Of a stretch of 64,000 nucleotides of DNA, positions 61,298-64,000 are shown one piece after another (position 1 is the first letter of the stretch; the number at the start of each line of letters is the position of its first letter). Both the position numbers and the translations under genes were made by a program. The stretch is from Rhizobium sp. WYCCWR10014 (GTDB taxonomy: Bacteria > Pseudomonadota > Alphaproteobacteria > Rhizobiales > Rhizobiaceae), in NCBI RefSeq assembly GCF_001657485.1, contig NZ_LXFU01000027.1, positions 1 through 64,000 on the forward strand, in the 5' to 3' direction. The notes under the pieces were generated by a model. It was not told the DNA's origin and ran no database searches. It worked only from the letters and a program-made list of their open reading frames with translations.

Positions 61298-63286
61298 ATG
61301 TCTTCCATTTTCGATGTTGGTGTAATGAGCCGCCGTTCCCTGCTCGGCGGCCTCGCCGCCACTTCCGCCCTGGTGCTGCTGCACCCTTTCAGCGCCCGCG
61401 CCAGCGCCAACCAGGCGCATTTGAGGCTGATGGAAACGACCGACATTCATGTCAATGTCTTCCCCTATGACTATTATGCCGACAAGCCGAACGACACGAT
61501 GGGCCTGTCGCGTACCGGGACGATCATCGACGCGATCCGCGCCGAGGCTATCAACTCACTGCTGATCGACAATGGTGACGTGCTGCAGGGCAATCCGATG
61601 GGCGATTACATGGCCTATCAGCACGGCATGAAGGACGGCGACGTCCATCCGGTGATCAAGGCGATGAACACGCTCGGCTATACGGTCGGCACGCTCGGCA
61701 ATCACGAGTTCAACTACGGCCTCGACTTCATGTTCAAGGTCCTGTCAGGCGCGAACTTCCCCTTCGTCTGCGCCAACCTGACCAAGGGCCAGCTCGCCTC
61801 GGACCCGAAGCAGGACGATCTCTTCTTCAAGCCCTACATCATCGTCGAAAAGCAGATCAAGGATGGCGCCGGCAATGAGAGCCCCGTCAAGATCGGCTTC
61901 ATCGGCTTCGTACCGCCGCAGATCATGCTCTGGGACATCAAGAACCTCGAAGGCAAGGCGCAGACGCGCGACATCGTCGAGGCCGCCAAGGCCTGGGTTC
62001 CCGCCATGAAGGAAGCCGGCGCCGATATCGTCATTGCGCTCTCGCATTCCGGCATCGACGGCAGCGCACCGTCCGAAAAGATGGAGAACGCCTCGCTGCA
62101 TCTCGCCGCCGTCGACGGGATCGACGCGATCTTCACCGGCCACCAGCACCTCGTCTTCCCCGGCCCGAAGAGCTGGGACGGTGTGGCCAATGCCGACCCC
62201 GTCAAGGGCACGCTGCACGGCAAGCCCGCCGTGATGGCCGGCTTCTGGGGCTCGCATCTCGGCCTTATCGACCTGCTGCTCGAAAAGGACGGCAATAGCT
62301 GGAAGATCGTCGATTTCACCTCGGAAGCACGGCCGATCTTCCATCGCGACGACAAGAAGAAGGTGGTTGCCGACTACGCCGACAAGAAGGACGTGGTCGA
62401 GGCCGCCAAAGCCGAGCATGAGGCAACGCTTGCCTATGTCCGCACCCCGGTCGGCAAGACCTCCGCACCGCTCTATTCCTACTTCGCACTGGTCGCCGAC
62501 GATCCCTCCGTTCAGGTCGTCAGCCAAGCTCAGACCTGGTACATCAAGCAGATGCTCGCCGACACCGAGTTCAAGGACCTGCCGGTTCTTTCGGCGGCGG
62601 CCCCCTTCAAGGCCGGCGGTCGCGGCGGCGCCGATTACTACACCGATGTTCCGGCCGGCGATATCGCCATCAAGAACGTCGCCGACCTCTATCTCTATCC
62701 GAACACGGTGCAGGCTGTGGCTATCACCGGCGCCCAGGTGAAGAATTGGCTCGAAATGTCAGCCGGCATGTTCAATCACATCGAGGCCGGCTCGAAGGAT
62801 GCAGCGTTGCTCAACAACGACTTCCCGTCCTACAATTTCGACGTCATCGACGGTGTCACCTACCAGATCGACCTGTCGCAGCCGCCGAAATATGATTCGT
62901 CCGGCAAGCCGGTCAATCCGGACGCCAACCGCATCCAGAACCTCGCCTTCAACGGCAAGCCGATCGATCCGGCTCAAAAGTTCGTCGTCGTCTCGAACAA
63001 CTACCGCGCCGGCGGCGGCGGCAATTTCCCTGAGATCACTGCGGACAAGGTGATCTTCCAGGCGCCGGATACCAACCGTGACGTCATCGTGCGCTATATC
63101 CATGATCAGGGTACGATCAATCCGTCGGCCGACGCAAACTGGAGCTTCAAGCCGCTCCCGGGCACGACCGCGACCTTCGAAAGCGGCCCGAAGGCGAAAC
63201 AGTTCCTCGCCGAGGTCAAGAGCGTCAAGATCGAGGATGCCGGCGAAGGGGCCGACGGTTTCTCGAAATTCAGGCTGGTTCTTTAG
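61298..63286 (+). CDS. cpdB: Periplasmic CpdB-type 2',3'-cyclic-nucleotide phosphodiesterase/3'-nucleotidase
   Basis: Scavenges phosphate and nucleosides from nucleotides outside the inner membrane. The leader has a Tat-like SRRSLLGGLAATSALVLL. The metallophosphatase domain has TTDIHVNVFPYDYY, LIDNGDVLQGNPMG, TLGNHEFNYGLD, ALSHSGID and FTGHQHLVFP, the binuclear site. The second half is a 5'-nucleotidase C-terminal domain (about 380-620). AAGGAGAG lies before the ATG at 61298. CTGTCAT at 61214-61220 is a single Pho half-site, not a full box. Confidence 0.93.
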   Translation: MSSIFDVGVMSRRSLLGGLAATSALVLLHPFSARASANQAHLRLMETTDIHVNVFPYDYYADKPNDTMGLSRTGTIIDAIRAEAINSLLIDNGDVLQGNPMGDYMAYQHGMKDGDVHPVIKAMNTLGYTVGTLGNHEFNYGLDFMFKVLSGANFPFVCANLTKGQLASDPKQDDLFFKPYIIVEKQIKDGAGNESPVKIGFIGFVPPQIMLWDIKNLEGKAQTRDIVEAAKAWVPAMKEAGADIVIALSHSGIDGSAPSEKMENASLHLAAVDGIDAIFTGHQHLVFPGPKSWDGVANADPVKGTLHGKPAVMAGFWGSHLGLIDLLLEKDGNSWKIVDFTSEARPIFHRDDKKKVVADYADKKDVVEAAKAEHEATLAYVRTPVGKTSAPLYSYFALVADDPSVQVVSQAQTWYIKQMLADTEFKDLPVLSAAAPFKAGGRGGADYYTDVPAGDIAIKNVADLYLYPNTVQAVAITGAQVKNWLEMSAGMFNHIEAGSKDAALLNNDFPSYNFDVIDGVTYQIDLSQPPKYDSSGKPVNPDANRIQNLAFNGKPIDPAQKFVVVSNNYRAGGGGNFPEITADKVIFQAPDTNRDVIVRYIHDQGTINPSADANWSFKPLPGTTATFESGPKAKQFLAEVKSVKIEDAGEGADGFSKFRLVL

Positions 63287-63328
63287 GCGGAAGACAATAC
63301 CAGCGAAGGCGCGGCACCCGCGCCTTCG

Positions 63329-64000
63329 TCATTCGGCTGCGAGCGGTGTACCAGCTTCTTGGAGTTCCGCTATCTGAGCATGGAAATCGGCTTGGCTCGG
63401 GCAGGCGGAAAGCCGCGAGCGGAACGCGTCGATCATCCAGGTGGCGGCAGGTCCGGGCGGGTTGGCGAGCTGACGCACCGAATATATCGGATACTCCCCC
63501 TGTTCGTAGGCATCCAGATCGAGATGAACGAGCCTGCCGCTCGTCAGATCGTCATGAATCACGGAAGCCGGGAGGCCGCCCCAGCCAAGGCCGGCCTTGA
63601 GGAGCTGGTGCTTCGTCGCAATATCGCTGACACGCCATGTCTTGTAGGAGAGAACGTTGAAATCGCGCCCCTTCGTTCGTCCCGACGCATCGGTGACGAC
63701 GAGTTGCACTTCCTCGCGCACGTCGCCGAGCGTCAGCGGCCGGCCGATTCCGGCAAGCGGGTGGTTATGCGCGGCAACCGGCAACATGAAGGAATGACCG
63801 ATACGCTCCGTGACAATCGAATCGTCCTGCTTGACGACTGCGCCGCCAATCCCGATCGTCGCCTTGCCGCTGAGGACGAGATCCATGACCATTCCGAGCT
63901 CACCGACATTGAGGCTTAACGAAACGGATGGAAACATCTCCCGGAATTCGCGGAGGACGTCCACCAGGGCTCGCGAAGGCACCATGACACTGATGGCGAC
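63329..64000 (-). CDS. LysR-family regulator, ligand-binding part; gene runs off the window
   Basis: The frame is open through position 64000, so the N-terminal helix-turn-helix lies outside. What remains is the LysR substrate domain: SRALVDVLREFREMFPSVSL, LNVGELGMVMDLVLSGKATI and the hinge-like second lobe LGWGGLPASVIHDDLTSGRLV. Its target genes are unknown; cpdB ends 43 bases away on the opposite strand. Confidence 0.85.
   Translation of the reverse strand, partial: VAISVMVPSRALVDVLREFREMFPSVSLSLNVGELGMVMDLVLSGKATIGIGGAVVKQDDSIVTERIGHSFMLPVAAHNHPLAGIGRPLTLGDVREEVQLVVTDASGRTKGRDFNVLSYKTWRVSDIATKHQLLKAGLGWGGLPASVIHDDLTSGRLVHLDLDAYEQGEYPIYSVRQLANPPGPAATWMIDAFRSRLSACPSQADFHAQIAELQEAGTPLAAE

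Noticed and set aside
1..64000. Mobile elements, CRISPR arrays, tRNA and rRNA genes
   Set aside because: I saw no transposase, integrase, phage gene, regular repeat-spacer array or cloverleaf anywhere in the window.

Overview
The window looks like chromosomal DNA of a Rhizobium of the leguminosarum/etli type. The base is inference from high GC content, dense ATGA-overlapping operons, alphaproteobacterial families such as ChrR-type anti-sigma factors, DUF6074, NasT/NasS and a PhnA-like membrane protein, and an intergenic palindromic repeat of a kind I associate with rhizobia. I see no rRNA, tRNA, CRISPR, insertion sequence or phage gene. This is mostly ordinary metabolic and stress chromosome with several well-formed regulatory sites.

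Layout. 1-5000: a possible small RNA, several very small proteins (some below 60 codons), a PhnA-like membrane protein behind an EcfG-like promoter, and a large-subunit catalase. 5000-6150: an esterase of the PHB-depolymerase family. 6241-10902: six tightly coupled genes, a FecBCD-type ABC importer followed by two proteins I cannot place firmly and an FmdE-like protein; this is the least described system here. 11010-20228: DUF6074, an adenine-deaminase-like enzyme divergent from a polyamine-type ABC importer, an M20 peptidase and a glycerate kinase. 20249-25000: epimerase, lytic transglycosylase, GST, PuuD-like hydrolase, 1-Cys peroxiredoxin. 25112-31208: a sulfonate-type operon (signal-less binding protein, flavin monooxygenase, TRAP transporter) divergent from an ArsR regulator with a GST.

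31331-40461 is a complete nitrate assimilation locus: NasT/NasS sensor pair, a sigma-54 promoter, a long structured leader ending in a terminator, then narK, nirB, nirD and nasA. NasT is expected to bind the leader and prevent termination when nitrate releases it from NasS.

41883-48587 is a photooxidative-stress island. A photolyase, a flavin oxidase, a DUF1365 protein and a cyclopropane-fatty-acid-synthase-like enzyme converge on an SDR and a ChrR-like anti-sigma factor. Both arms begin with the same promoter pattern, TGATCC-N16-CGTA, which fits the RpoE/ChrR (ECF11) regulon known from Rhodobacter. The ChrR here lacks the two cysteines of the usual zinc site, and no sigma gene lies beside it.

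48748-51983 is a cysteine/sulfur operon (cysK, AlaX-type editing protein, sulfurtransferase, acetyltransferase). 52014-57000 holds small and accessory genes, including a decayed membrane-protein fragment, an SDR/flavin-reductase/DUF1330 operon and an AraC regulator. 57144-58880 is alanine dehydrogenase divergent from an Lrp/AsnC regulator. The right end has a palindromic repeat, an EamA permease, a PilZ protein, a membrane protein of unknown role, a periplasmic CpdB-type nucleotidase, and a LysR gene cut by the window edge.
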